The notes under the pieces are model-generated. The model was not told the DNA's origin. It saw nothing but the letters and a program-made list of their open reading frames with translations, and ran no database searches. Of a stretch of 64,000 nucleotides of DNA, positions 22,730-32,466 are shown one piece after another (the first letter of the stretch is position 1; each line of letters begins with the position of its first letter). This DNA is from Drosophila persimilis (taxonomy: Eukaryota > Arthropoda > Insecta > Diptera > Drosophilidae): NCBI RefSeq assembly GCF_003286085.1, contig NW_020825321.1, forward strand, positions 248,001 through 312,000, written 5' to 3'. A program made the translations under genes and the position numbers.

Positions 22730-23569
22730 TTTTTATACCCGATACTCAAATTGAGTATTGGGGTATGTTAGATTTGTGGTGAAAATGGATGTGTGTAACG
22801 TCCAGAAGGAATCGTTTCCGACCCCATAAAGTATATATATTCTTGATCAGCATCAATAGCCGATTCGATTGAGCCCTGTCTGTCTGTCCGTCCGTCCGTC
22901 TGTCCGTCCCCTTCAGCGCCTAGTGCTCAAAGACTATAAGAGCTAGAGCAACGATGTTTTGGATCCAGACTTCTGTGATATGTCACTGCTCCAGGAATAT
23001 TTCAAAAATTCGCCCCGCCCACTTCCGCCCCCACAAAGGACGAAAATCTGTGGCATCCACAATTTGAAAGATACGAGAAAACCAAAAACGCAGAATCTTA
23101 GAGAATGACCATATCTTATAGACTGCAGAATCTGAATTGGATCGTATTATTATTATAGCCAGCATCAAGAAAAAAATTTAATTTTTTCTCGCCCTGTCTC
23201 TCTCTAACACACATTAGCGCCTAGATCTCAGAGACTATAAAAGCTAGAGCAACCAAATTTGGTATCCACACTCCTAAGATATCGGACCGAGACGAGTTTG
23301 TTTCAAAATTTCGCCACACCCCCTTCCGCCCCCGCAAAGGACGAAAATCTGGGGATATTCACAAATCTCAGAGACTATTAACGCTAGAGTAACCCAATTT
23401 GGTATCCGCACTCCTGTTAGATCTACTATAAAACGTATATCTCAAAATTTCGCCCCACCCCCTTCCGCCCCCACAAAAAACGAAAATCTGTTGCATCCAC
23501 AATATTGCAGATTCGAGAGAACAAAAAACGCACAATCATAGAGAATGACCATATCTATCCGGTTGCTTA
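22730..23569 (+). mobile_element. DINE-1/INE-1-like Helitron relative (nonautonomous)
   Basis: It starts TTTTATACCCGATACTC with an inverted repeat ATACTCAAATTGAGTAT, followed by the diagnostic CGTTTCCGACC...AAAGTATATATATTCTTGATCAG block and a (GTCC/GTCT)n microsatellite near 22880-22910. These match the layout of Drosophila DINE-1. Three degenerate copies of a segment containing GACTATAA-AGCTAGAG follow (about 22915, 23217 and 23362). No Rep/helicase is encoded, so it depends on another element for movement. The right border against the LINE at about 23570 is approximate. Confidence 0.85.
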
Positions 23570-24230
23570 TAGACGGGACAGCTAGCGAACTTGCGGACAC
23601 CACGGACACGTGGCAGACGTACTTGGCTGCACGTTCTCCGAAGTGATGAATTCGGCTACCGAATCTGCATCGCCAGCAGCTGTCTTTGCCCTTGGAGTGG
23701 CAAACGAGATCAACTGCTGTACACTTGGAGTGGTCGGAGTCAGTTTTTCGGCCGCGAACGGCTGAGTGACGGCTGGCATTTGCAGATCCCGCGAAGTGAC
23801 CCTTTGACGCCTCGGAGACTCATTCAGCAGTTGCAGACTGCCAAATTGAGAATCCATGGCTAGGAGCCGATCATACTGAATTTTAAAGCCAACGGTCAGT
23901 TCTTTAAAGCCCTTCCACGTCTGCCTCATAAATATGACCATGTCAGTCTCAACTGCACGGCATGCCTCACAACTATAGTGCAAGCCATTACGTTTTGATA
24001 TGCCATCGCCCACGAGGCCCGTAAACCCAGCACACTTTGCGTGCACTACGCTATCGCAGAGCCAGCAGGGGATACTCGGCTGATCATGGGTGATCTCCTT
24101 CCGACAGGAATTTTTGGCGCATACCACAGAAAACTCCATAAAAAAAAAAAATTTAACAAAATTAAAATCAAATAATATTTCGAAACAAATGGCTATCAAA
24201 CCAGTGTGCCAGACAAACGCTAATAGGGGG
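23570..24230 (-). pseudogene. CR1-like LINE copy C: ORF1 5' half and start of 5' UTR
   Basis: On the minus strand ORF1 starts at the ATG near 24139 (MEFSVVCAKNSCRKEITHDQP). It shows a PHD-like cysteine/histidine finger (CWLCDSVVHAKC, then CEACRAVE), a coiled stretch and a Ser/Thr/Ala-rich part, and breaks off at the DINE-1. An A-rich run (plus-strand view) precedes the ATG. In this LINE clade ORF1 binds RNA and nucleic acid in the retrotransposition particle. Upstream 5' UTR continues to 24230, where BEL family 2 inserted, and resumes at 30783. Confidence 0.78.
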
Positions 24231-24826
24231 TGGTGAGAAATGAGCCTCGTAGTTTTTAATTCAATGTTCATGTATATTGCGATTGACCTATTTACACGCT
24301 CATGATTGTAGTACACCGCCTAAGTAACTATTTTTACGCGCATAGCTGTGTTGTTGTTTTGCTCGTGTCCAAAACATAGCTGTAATGTTCTCACACGCAT
24401 AGCCAAGCCCGCAGCTGCACACGCACACAACGATATGTACCGTTTGGCATTGGACCGTCGCATCGCCTGATCTTCCAATTCCCTTTTGCTCGACTTCTTT
24501 TCGCGGAGTTGATGCAGTAGAAACTTCTAGACGAAGCCGCCCGCACGCTTACTTTGAACCGCAGTAGAAACTTCTAGACGAAGCCGCCCGCACGCTTACC
24601 TTGTACGGCAGTAGAAACTTCTAGACGAAGCCGCCCGCACGCTTACCTTGTACGGCAGTAGAAATTTCTAGACGAAACCGCCCGCACGCATACTTTGTAC
24701 CGCCGCAGAAACGATCCCCCCGCTGTTCTTGTAATATACTTGTAAAATAACCACCAATATTAAATAATCAATAAAATAAATAAGCTCAAGATATAAACGA
24801 TTATACAGTCCACTAATTCATAACCA
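24231..24826 (+). repeat. 5' LTR of BEL family 2, with 47-bp internal repeats
   Basis: It runs from TGGTGAGAAATGAG to CATAACCA. Inside, four tandem 47-bp units (GCAGTAGAAACTTCTAGACG...) begin at 24514, 24561, 24608 and 24655. A partial fifth unit (GCAGAAACG) follows. AATAAA motifs near 24770 could serve polyadenylation. Confidence 0.92.
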
Positions 24827-24836
24827 TAGCAAATTT

Positions 24837-24853
24837 TGGTCCTTCGAGCCGGA
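24837..24853 (+). promoter_or_regulatory. Primer binding site, tRNA-Tyr type
   Basis: TGGTCCTTCGAGCCGGA is the complement of the 3' end of tRNA-Tyr as I recall it (including CCA). It begins 10 nt after the LTR end, a wider gap than in the other elements here. Confidence 0.75.
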
Positions 24854-24912
24854 TCTCCGCGTTTGAGTTTATTTATATACATATTGAGTGATACCGTTAC
24901 CCGCTGTTTGCC

Positions 24913-25792
24913 ATGAAGGCCCTAGTGCATCGTCTAATTCAGCAACGTGGGGCCTGCAAATCCCAATTAACTCGCGTGGCTGCAGAGGCTCAAGAGTTTG
25001 TACAGTCATGTACTTATGTGCAAACATTAGAGCACAAGTTGGACCGATTTGTTGCAACTTTCAACCGTTTTATGGAGCTGTCTGAAGAGCTGGTCCAATA
25101 TAATGATGAAGATGAATACGTGGATCCGGATTTGGACATCCCCGAATATGAGAAAAGGTTCTTTAGTGCGCATAGTATCTTCACTGAAGCCATACGTGAC
25201 CGGAGCAGTCACGAGAATGAGCACGACAACTCAAATCTACTGCTATCGACCACTGTGGAACGCTTATTTGAGGGACAAACTCAACTTCTGGAGAGGATTC
25301 GGGACTCAGCTGCAGTTCGAGAAAATACGCATTCCGACGTTTTCGGGCAGATACGAGGATTGGTGGCAGTTTAGTGACTTGTTTTTAGGCTCAGTCGACA
25401 AGAAGAGTAGTCTGTCCAAGTGCCAAAAGTTTCATTATTTGAAATCCTATCTGGATGGTGAAGCGTTGTTTCTGATATAACATATTCCCGTATCGGATGC
25501 CAATTACCAGGACGCATGGGAGAGGCTCGAAAATCGCTACAACAAGAAGTCACTGATTGCTCTTTCGTTCATTCAAAACTTTCTTTCGTTGCCAACCGCA
25601 AAGGGTTCAAACATCGCCGAGTTGCGTAAGATAGTCGACACCGCTGACGAAAGTATACGTGGTCTACATGCGCTGAGCTGCGACAGCCGCGATGTGTGGC
25701 TAATCCATATCTTGCTCTCAAAGTTAGACCCGGAATGCAAGGAAGCGTGGGCCACCTCCAGTGAATCGTGCCCATGTGACCATGAATCATGA
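24913..25792 (+). pseudogene. gag: BEL family 2 Gag (N-terminal and capsid part)
   Basis: The start ATG at 24913 (MKALVHRLIQQRGACKSQ) is the first in-frame Met after the primer site. A coiled-coil-like N-terminus reaches about 25300, where a frameshift moves coding to the frame reading IRIPTFSGRYEDWWQFSDLF, a conserved BEL Gag motif. That frame carries a TAA near 25478 and continues (DAWERLENRYNKKSLI, then LSKLDPECKEAW) to 25792. Another frameshift then joins the zinc-finger part. It would form virus-like particles if intact. Confidence 0.8.
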
Positions 25793-28270
25793 ATGTGACC
25801 ATAAATGACCTGTTCGGCTTTGTCTTCGCCCGTTGCGATGCACTTGAGTCTTGTCAAGATCCAAAGCTAATCCAGGATACACACACGGTGCTGAATAAAC
25901 GTCGTGCAATTTCTCATCATGTGGACGTGCCAAATACGTCTGCTCGTGATTGTGTATATTGTCACGAGCAACACAGTCTTTATGCGTGCACTCAATTCAA
26001 GGCTCTGGATGTTGTGGACCGCCGCAAGTTCGCAAGGGATGGTCATTTGTGCTTCAATTGTCTAAGCCGATCTCATCAAGTCAAGGAGTGTAATTCCACA
26101 AACACGTGCCGTCTGTGTAAGCTGAGGCACCACACTCTTGTTCATCCAGAGGACATACGCTCTGTCACGGCTTCCGCTGATGTCAATAACTCCGCTGACT
26201 CACCCGTCCGCTCGTCCAGTTTCCCTGCTGACGCTGATCCTGCCGTGGTCAGCCATCATACATTGGAGAGGAAATTCGTGGCCAAGAGTCAGGCCATATT
26301 GCCAACGATTTTGGCCACTATAGTCGACTCCTGGGGCAACGAGACCACCTGCAGGATACTGTTGGATACTGGTTCGACTATAACGATGGTCGCCGAATCA
26401 TTTATTCAACGAATTGGTTTGCCGCGCACCCACGCTCGTATACCAGTGGTTGGTCTAGGCGCAAATCCTGCTGGGGTTACTAGAGGTCGCGCCACATTCA
26501 CGCTGCTCTCCCGCACAAGCTCGGCCTCAGTGGTGGTAACAGGTCTGATTATGAACACTTTAACCTCCTCGATTCCAGCCCAGAGGATCGAGTCTAACAC
26601 ACCGATGTGGAAAAGGATTCGTGATCTACCCTTAGCGGACCCTACATTTGGTAAACCAGGCGAAATCGACGTGATCTTAGGAGCTGATCAGCTTTGGAAC
26701 ATTTACACTGGACAACGCAAAGAGTTTGGTTCTGAATATCCTATTGCACTTCATACTAATTTTGGTTGGGTCATTACAGGCAGCTACCATCTCAGTAGTG
26801 ATGCTCACAACCACGCACTAGCACATCACGCGCACGAGGATCTGGACACTTTGGTTCGATCGTTCATGGACATGGAACGAGTTCAACCAAGTGACGCTAC
26901 CATTGATGCTAGTGATCCCGCTGAGCAACACTTCGTTCATACGCACGCCCGCAGAAACGATGGCGTGTACATCGTCCAATACCCGTTCAAGGAATCTGCC
27001 CCTCCGCTGGGGTCCACACTGCCACAAGCACTACGCCGCTTTTCTTCTCTCGAGCGGAAATTTCGAAAATTTCCTGCGCTCAAACAACAGTATGTCGAGT
27101 TTATGGAGGATTATATACAACGAGGACACATGGAGGTGATTCCTTCTACTACCGTAGAAAACGGTCCCGCCAATCACAATTACTTAGCACACTACGCAGT
27201 ATTTAAACCAGATTGCACCACCACGAAATGCCGAGTTGTATTCGATGGCTCTGGGGAGGACTGCAATGGATCTTCACTTAATTCACGACTACACATCGGA
27301 CCACCTATTCAAAGGGATTTACTTGGAGTATGTCTACGTTTCCGTCAGCATCGCTATGTGTTTTGTACGGACATTGAGAAAATGTTTAGAGGCATCCTGG
27401 TTTCAGAAGATCACACGCATTACCAACGGATTGTCTGGCGAAAGGAGGAGACTGCTACACTCGATCATTATCGATTGCTGACCGTGACGTATGGTTTAGC
27501 GTCTTCGCCGTTCTTGGCTGTTCGAGTTCTCAAGCAGATCGCGCAAGATCATGCCGATTTGTATCCGAAGGCTGCTGCTGTGCTTGTACGAGACGCGTAC
27601 GTGGATGATATCCCTACTGGTTGCGATAGTATCGACGATCTCATTGCACTCAAAGATGAATTCATTTTGCTATTGAGCCAAGCTCAATTTAAACTTCGAA
27701 AATGGAGTTCAAACTGTTGGTCACTACTCAAATCGCTGCCACAGGACATTTGTGAGTATCCACTTGAAGCCCTAGAGGGAAATAGCCCAACTCAATATGT
27801 CAAGGTTCTTGGAATACGCTGGGACCCGGCTGTGGACGAGCTTTCCTTCCTGTTGACCATTCCTGACGCCATAGGGGTTCTGACAAAACGGATTTTGCTG
27901 TCCGAGCTTGCCAAGATCTACGATCCACTGGGGTTGCTTGCCCCCACAACTGAATTTCTAAAGGTTCTCTTTCAAGATAGTTGGCTGAGCTCGGTCGAAT
28001 GAAACGAACCACTACCCGCGCAGCTATGCGCACGGTGGCAACAGTTTGTAGCTGAAGTTCATTTACTGGAAAGCTGTCGCATACCTCGCTACCTATCCTC
28101 GCCACTTCAAGCAACGGAGCTGCATGGATTCGCCGATGCTTCATCTCATTCATACGCCGCTGTCATCTACAGTCGCGAGAGATTCAATAATGACTACGCT
28201 GTAACACTGATCGCCGCAAAAACCCGGGTGGCACCCATCAAACCTATCTCCATCCCACGGCTCGAATTGA
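25789..28270 (+). pseudogene. pol: BEL family 2 Gag zinc knuckles, protease, RT and start of RNase H
   Basis: Reads continuously from 25789 to a TGA at 28000-28002, and the same frame continues to about 28270. Zinc knuckles CVYCHEQHSLYAC and CFNCLSRSHQVKEC come first, then CRLCKLRHH. The protease site is LLDTGSTITMV (about 26362-26394). RT shows CTDIEKMFRGI and YVDDIPTGCDS (YVDD from 27598). After the stop, HGFADASSHSYAA begins RNase H. The TGA stands where tryptophan would fit. A frameshift near 28280 moves the rest to the next frame. Confidence 0.88.
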
Positions 28271-30163
28271 ATGCCGCTGTCGAAATTGATGTCTCTGGTT
28301 AAGCAAGCTCTAACTATTCCTATTTCCAGTACTTCGTGTTGGTCAGACTCCGAAATTGTACTACATTGGCTCTCATCACCCCCACGGACTTGGAACACTT
28401 ATGTTTGTAATCGCACTGCTGAGATTCTAGAAGCTTGCCCACTTAGCTGCTGGCAACACATTCGCACTGAGGACAGCCCCGCGGACTGTGCATCACGCGG
28501 ACTTCTACCAAAGGATCTCGTAGAACATAAACTGCGGTGGAATGGACCACCGTGGCTTTCCCAATCACATCGCACCTGGCCGCCTGCTAAGGCCAAGCTC
28601 GCACTGTCGACTGAGGACGCTGAGCGGATGGAAGTAAAGGTCAAGCCCCAAGTTAATCTACACATTTCCAATGAAGGAAATGATCTTAACTGTATGATCA
28701 ACAAAGCTTCCTCCTGGTCACATCTCTTGCGGACACTTAGCTATTGCTTTCGGTTCGTACATCGTCTTCGTTGCAAGGACCGCCTGTCATCATTTTTATC
28801 GTCATGGGAGCTTCAATATGCCCGCTCTAGGGTAATCAAACATGTCCAGATGGAGTTCTTCCAAGTGGAGTACAGACAGCTGAGCACTGGACAAGCCCTT
28901 TCTCAAAAATCCAAGTTGATTCACTACACTCCATTTGTTGACGACCAAGGAATTCTGCGCGTGGGAGGACGCATTGGAAATTCGATGACAACCTATGACG
29001 CAAAACATCCCATACTTCTTCCAAAGGAATCACCAGTCGCTGTTTTAATAGCTAGACACCAGCACGTCACATCGTTACACGCTGGAGTCGAATTTATGTT
29101 TCACACGTTGAGACAGAAGTATTGGATCCTGGGAGCCCGTAACATAGTCCGCAAAATTGTATTCAACTGCAAGATATGCTTCCTCCAGCGCAAAGGAACG
29201 AGTACACAACTCATGGCTGATCTTCCCGCCTTTCGCGTTCAGCCCACCCGCTGCTTTCTACATTCTGGATTGGATTACGCTGGACCAGTTACCATCAAGA
29301 CATCAGCAGGTCGGACACCGAAGTTTGGCAAAGCTTGGTTTGCCATCTTTGTTTGTCTGTCCACCAAAGCAATTCATATCGAGCTCGTCAGTGATTTGAC
29401 GACTCCTGCATTTATCGCCGCTTTCAAACGTTTTTGGTCTCGACGTGGCCCTATATCCGACTTGTACTCGGACAATGGCACAACATTCCATGGAGCCAGA
29501 AAGGAACTAACGGAGATGCAACGGATAGCTGTATCTCAAAGTCAAGACGAGGAAATTGCTAATTTTCTGACGAGTCAGGACATCAACTGGCACTTCATTC
29601 CGCCATCTGCCCCGCACTTTGGAGGTCTTTGGGAAACAGGCGTACGATCTATCAAACTCCACCTTCGCCGAGTAATTGGTAGCAGTGCGTTAACCTTCGA
29701 GGAATATTCAACAATTTTAACTCAGATTGAAGGGTTACTCAACTCTCGCCCACTGTGCGCGCCCAGCGATCACAGCTTGGATCCCCTTACCCCCGCTCAT
29801 TTTCTTACAGGTCAACCTCACATGTCGGTGCCGGAGCCGTCCTTGTTAGACGTCAACATTAACAGACTGCAGCGTTGGAGACAACTGCAAGCCAAGGTTC
29901 AAGGATTCTGGAAACGTTGGAATCTGGAATACCTTACTTCCTTGCAACCTCGCACGAAATGGCAGCAGGAGTCCAACGACATAACCGTGGACACTCTTGT
30001 GGTACTGAAGGAGCCAAATCAACCGCCTAGCAAGTGGCTGCTTGAGCGAATCACCGAAGTTCATCCTGGCCAAGACGAGAGGGTTCGAGTGGTCACCGTC
30101 AAAACCGCCCGAGGAGTGTACAAGAGGCCTATTACCAAACTTGCTGTGCTTCCCTTGTTCTGA
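28271..30163 (+). CDS. int: BEL family 2 RNase H C-terminus and integrase (partial ORF)
   Basis: An open 630-residue frame: RNase H continues with WSDSEIVLHWL, followed by the linker and an integrase zinc region (H...H near residues 258-266 and CKICFLQR). The catalytic core has D in LDYAGPV, D in YSDNGTTFHGA and E in GGLWETGVRSIK. The C-terminal part (VVLKEPNQPPSKW, then RPITKLAVLPLF) is complete and ends 23 bp before the 3' LTR. The integrase inserts the cDNA. The ORF is intact, but its upstream fusion to RT is broken, so it is probably not expressed normally. The listed start is only the first Met. Confidence 0.87.
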   Translation: MPLSKLMSLVKQALTIPISSTSCWSDSEIVLHWLSSPPRTWNTYVCNRTAEILEACPLSCWQHIRTEDSPADCASRGLLPKDLVEHKLRWNGPPWLSQSHRTWPPAKAKLALSTEDAERMEVKVKPQVNLHISNEGNDLNCMINKASSWSHLLRTLSYCFRFVHRLRCKDRLSSFLSSWELQYARSRVIKHVQMEFFQVEYRQLSTGQALSQKSKLIHYTPFVDDQGILRVGGRIGNSMTTYDAKHPILLPKESPVAVLIARHQHVTSLHAGVEFMFHTLRQKYWILGARNIVRKIVFNCKICFLQRKGTSTQLMADLPAFRVQPTRCFLHSGLDYAGPVTIKTSAGRTPKFGKAWFAIFVCLSTKAIHIELVSDLTTPAFIAAFKRFWSRRGPISDLYSDNGTTFHGARKELTEMQRIAVSQSQDEEIANFLTSQDINWHFIPPSAPHFGGLWETGVRSIKLHLRRVIGSSALTFEEYSTILTQIEGLLNSRPLCAPSDHSLDPLTPAHFLTGQPHMSVPEPSLLDVNINRLQRWRQLQAKVQGFWKRWNLEYLTSLQPRTKWQQESNDITVDTLVVLKEPNQPPSKWLLERITEVHPGQDERVRVVTVKTARGVYKRPITKLAVLPLF

Positions 30164-30186
30164 ACAGTCGTTCAGGGGGGCCGGTA

Positions 30187-30782
30187 TGGTGAGAAATGAG
30201 CCTCGTAGTTTTTAATTCAATGTTCATGTATATTGCGATTGACCTATTTACACGCTCATGATTGTAGTACACCGCCTAAGTAACTATTTTTACGCGCATA
30301 GCTGTGTTGTTGTTTTGCTCGTGTCCAAAACATAGCTGTAATGTTCTCACACGCATAGCCAAGCCCGCAGCTGCACACGCACACAACGATGTGTACCGTT
30401 TGGCATTGGACCGTCGCATCGCCTGATCTTCCAATTCCCTTTTGCTCGACTTCTTTTCGCGGAGTTGATGCAGTAGAAACTTCTAGACGAAGCCGCCCGC
30501 ACGCTTACTTTGAACCGCAGTAGAAACTTCTAGACGAAGCCGCCCGCACGCTTACCTTGTACGGCAGTAGAAACTTCTAGACGAAGCCGCCCGCACGCTT
30601 ACCTTGTACGGCAGTAGAAATTTCTAGACGAAACCGCCCGCACGCATACTTTGTACCGCCGCAGAAACGATCCCCCCGCTGTTCTTGTAATATACTTGTA
30701 AAATAACCACCAATATTAAATAATCAATAAAATAAATAAGCTCAAGATATAAACGATTATACAGTCCACTAATTCATAACCA
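30187..30782 (+). repeat. 3' LTR of BEL family 2
   Basis: 596 bp with the same four 47-bp repeats (from 30470). It is preceded by a G-rich purine stretch (GGGGGG near 30173-30180). Nearly identical to the 5' LTR. Confidence 0.92.
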
Positions 30783-31209
30783 GGGGGAGAGGAGAACAGT
30801 TGCAGAAGAAGCTAATGAGAGAGAGAGAGATACTGAACAGAATGTTACGAGAGCGAGAGAGAAAGAACAGTTATTGAAGTTGAGGTGATAGCGAGAGAGT
30901 GATAAAACAACAAAAGCTACAAGACGAGAGACGACAGCTGTAATGCAATGTAATGCGTACTCACGGCAACACCCCAAACACGACAAGCCGACGCCGAAAA
31001 ATTAGAAGTTAAATAATGTTTAAAGACAAATCAAAAGGCATGCACTCACGGAATAGAATAGATTTCCAGTTAGGAAGTTAATTAAAGTTTATTTATGAAA
31101 ACACCGGTTGTTTATGCAAAACAAAGGGAAAATATGCGGAGCGCAAAACAAAAACGCGTCTGATCTAAGAAAGATAACGAACGATAATAAAAATGTCCAT
31201 TTACGCCAT
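30783..31209 (-). repeat. CR1-like LINE copy C: 5' UTR middle segment
   Basis: This segment continues the minus-strand LINE 5' UTR from 24230, between the two LTR elements. It matches 43506-43932 base for base apart from a few differences. It includes a GAGAGA-rich tract (about 30815-30875) also present, as CT-rich, at about 63185-63300 on the plus strand. It ends GCCAT at the roo-like insertion. Confidence 0.85.
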
Positions 31210-31867
31210 TGAATAAATCAAATGAATCTGTTGATGTAGATTCACTTGATTTTTGTGTGATTGTCAATATGACAATCGTATGCTGAAAATGTAAATTTGT
31301 ATGCTACCGGTTCATGTACCAGTAACAAATGGTCGCCGCAATCGGTACTTGAACAAATTGGGCTTCGGAGATGTGAATACGTCAGAGTTTTCTTTCGTAC
31401 TGCTTTTATTTGGTAAAATGCGAGGTTTATATACAAGTTCTATGAGTATAATTGTTTACTTAGGATATTAGGTATGTTTAATTAGTTCTGAGTATAATAT
31501 TGCTAGGGAAATGTGTTATATATATTTAGGACTAAGCAATTACTACAAATCCAACAGTGGAATATTCCAAGGGTCAGATTTATGACGGTCACAATGGTTA
31601 TCATGCAGATGGTGAGAGATTTTACCACATGCAGGTCATCCAGAATGTGTTTAATGATAGTGCTGTAAATATCTTAACAGTGTATGTACACAAATGCATG
31701 CAGCTGTCCGTTGTATATTTATTTAGGTCAGTAGTGCATGTCACATATTTATATTTAGAGCATATTATCGTTTATTTATTTAGGTGGCTGGGAAATCTTA
31801 ACCTTTTATGGCTAGCTATTTGTCTAGGTCTAATCATACGATTTTGTATTTTAATTGAAATCGTACA
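31210..31867 (-). repeat. 3' LTR of the roo-like element
   Basis: In plus-strand view it runs TGAATAAATCAAATG to GAAATCGTACA. It matches 39415-40072 along its length with few differences (for example C/T in the first 15 bases). Confidence 0.9.
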
Positions 31868-31894
31868 TCCTACCGGCCGTTGAACATAGTATGC

Positions 31895-32440
31895 TCAACC
31901 ATCATCAATATTGATTGTGAATGGATGCCTTGGTGCGTTTTCTTCACTAGCTGATGAGCTAAGTGTATGTCTCTGCTGAGAAGGGAGTCTTGTTGTGTAC
32001 CACCTTTTAACCAGATGAATCATTACAATGATCATGATAAAAAGCAGTGCAATGTATATGGCAATATGATGATGATCAATGGTTTCAAGATTGTGGCGTA
32101 ACTTGAAACTTTTAGGTGGTAGCAGATTCGTTTCCATTTGATATAGCTCCTTGTAGTTCAGCTTTTCATCGTTCCTTGAAACTTTATTTGTAGAACGTTC
32201 AGTTGATGTTTCGTTGAGGTCACTATCTCCGAAACGAGCGTATAATACCTGCAGAGTAGTTTCCAATGTGCTCTGACTTGTGACAGTCATTAGCGAATTC
32301 CGAATGATGCATCCAGGTTCGGCGATCAATATTCCTGAGTGTTGTAGCTTGATATCCGAAATGCCATCTGCACATACCGCTGACAGCTTTAATGATGACT
32401 TTGTTGCAAAAATCCATCGATTTCTTTTATGCATGCTCAA
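31895..32440 (-). pseudogene. env: Envelope C-terminal part with membrane anchor (roo-like)
   Basis: This 181-residue minus-strand frame continues the envelope ectodomain (paired cysteines in CADGISD and EPGCIIRNS). It has a hydrophobic stretch of about 20 residues (IAIYIALLFIMIIVMIHLV) typical of a transmembrane anchor, then a Ser-rich cytoplasmic tail ending 28 bp from the LTR. A stop and frame change at about 32440-32470 separate it from the main env frame, so this copy encodes no anchored protein. Confidence 0.78.
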
Positions 32441-32466
32441 CCATAAAAATGATTTTTATGTGTTGA

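Larger units (their letters stand above)
24231..30782 (+). mobile_element. BEL/Pao LTR retrotransposon, family 2 (complete, nested)
   Basis: It is inserted in the CR1-like 5' UTR with a perfect 5-bp target duplication, GGGGG, at 24226-24230 and 30783-30787. Two 596-bp LTRs differ at one position noticed by eye (A/G near 24434 and 30391), so the insertion is young. A tRNA-Tyr primer site, gag, protease, RT/RNase H and integrase are present in BEL order. Despite the young LTRs, coding has several frameshifts and stops. Confidence 0.93.

Noticed and set aside
22730-23569. Autonomous Helitron encoding Rep/helicase
   Set aside because: No ORF of the required length or motifs; only the nonautonomous DINE-1 structure is seen.
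24514-24701. CRISPR-like array
   Set aside because: Direct repeats have no unique spacers, lie inside a retrotransposon LTR, and the genome is an insect's.
31557-31883. ORF in the roo-like LTR (also at 39762-40139)
   Set aside because: Present in both LTRs, antisense to the element, low-complexity Leu/Val/Tyr-rich; likely chance.
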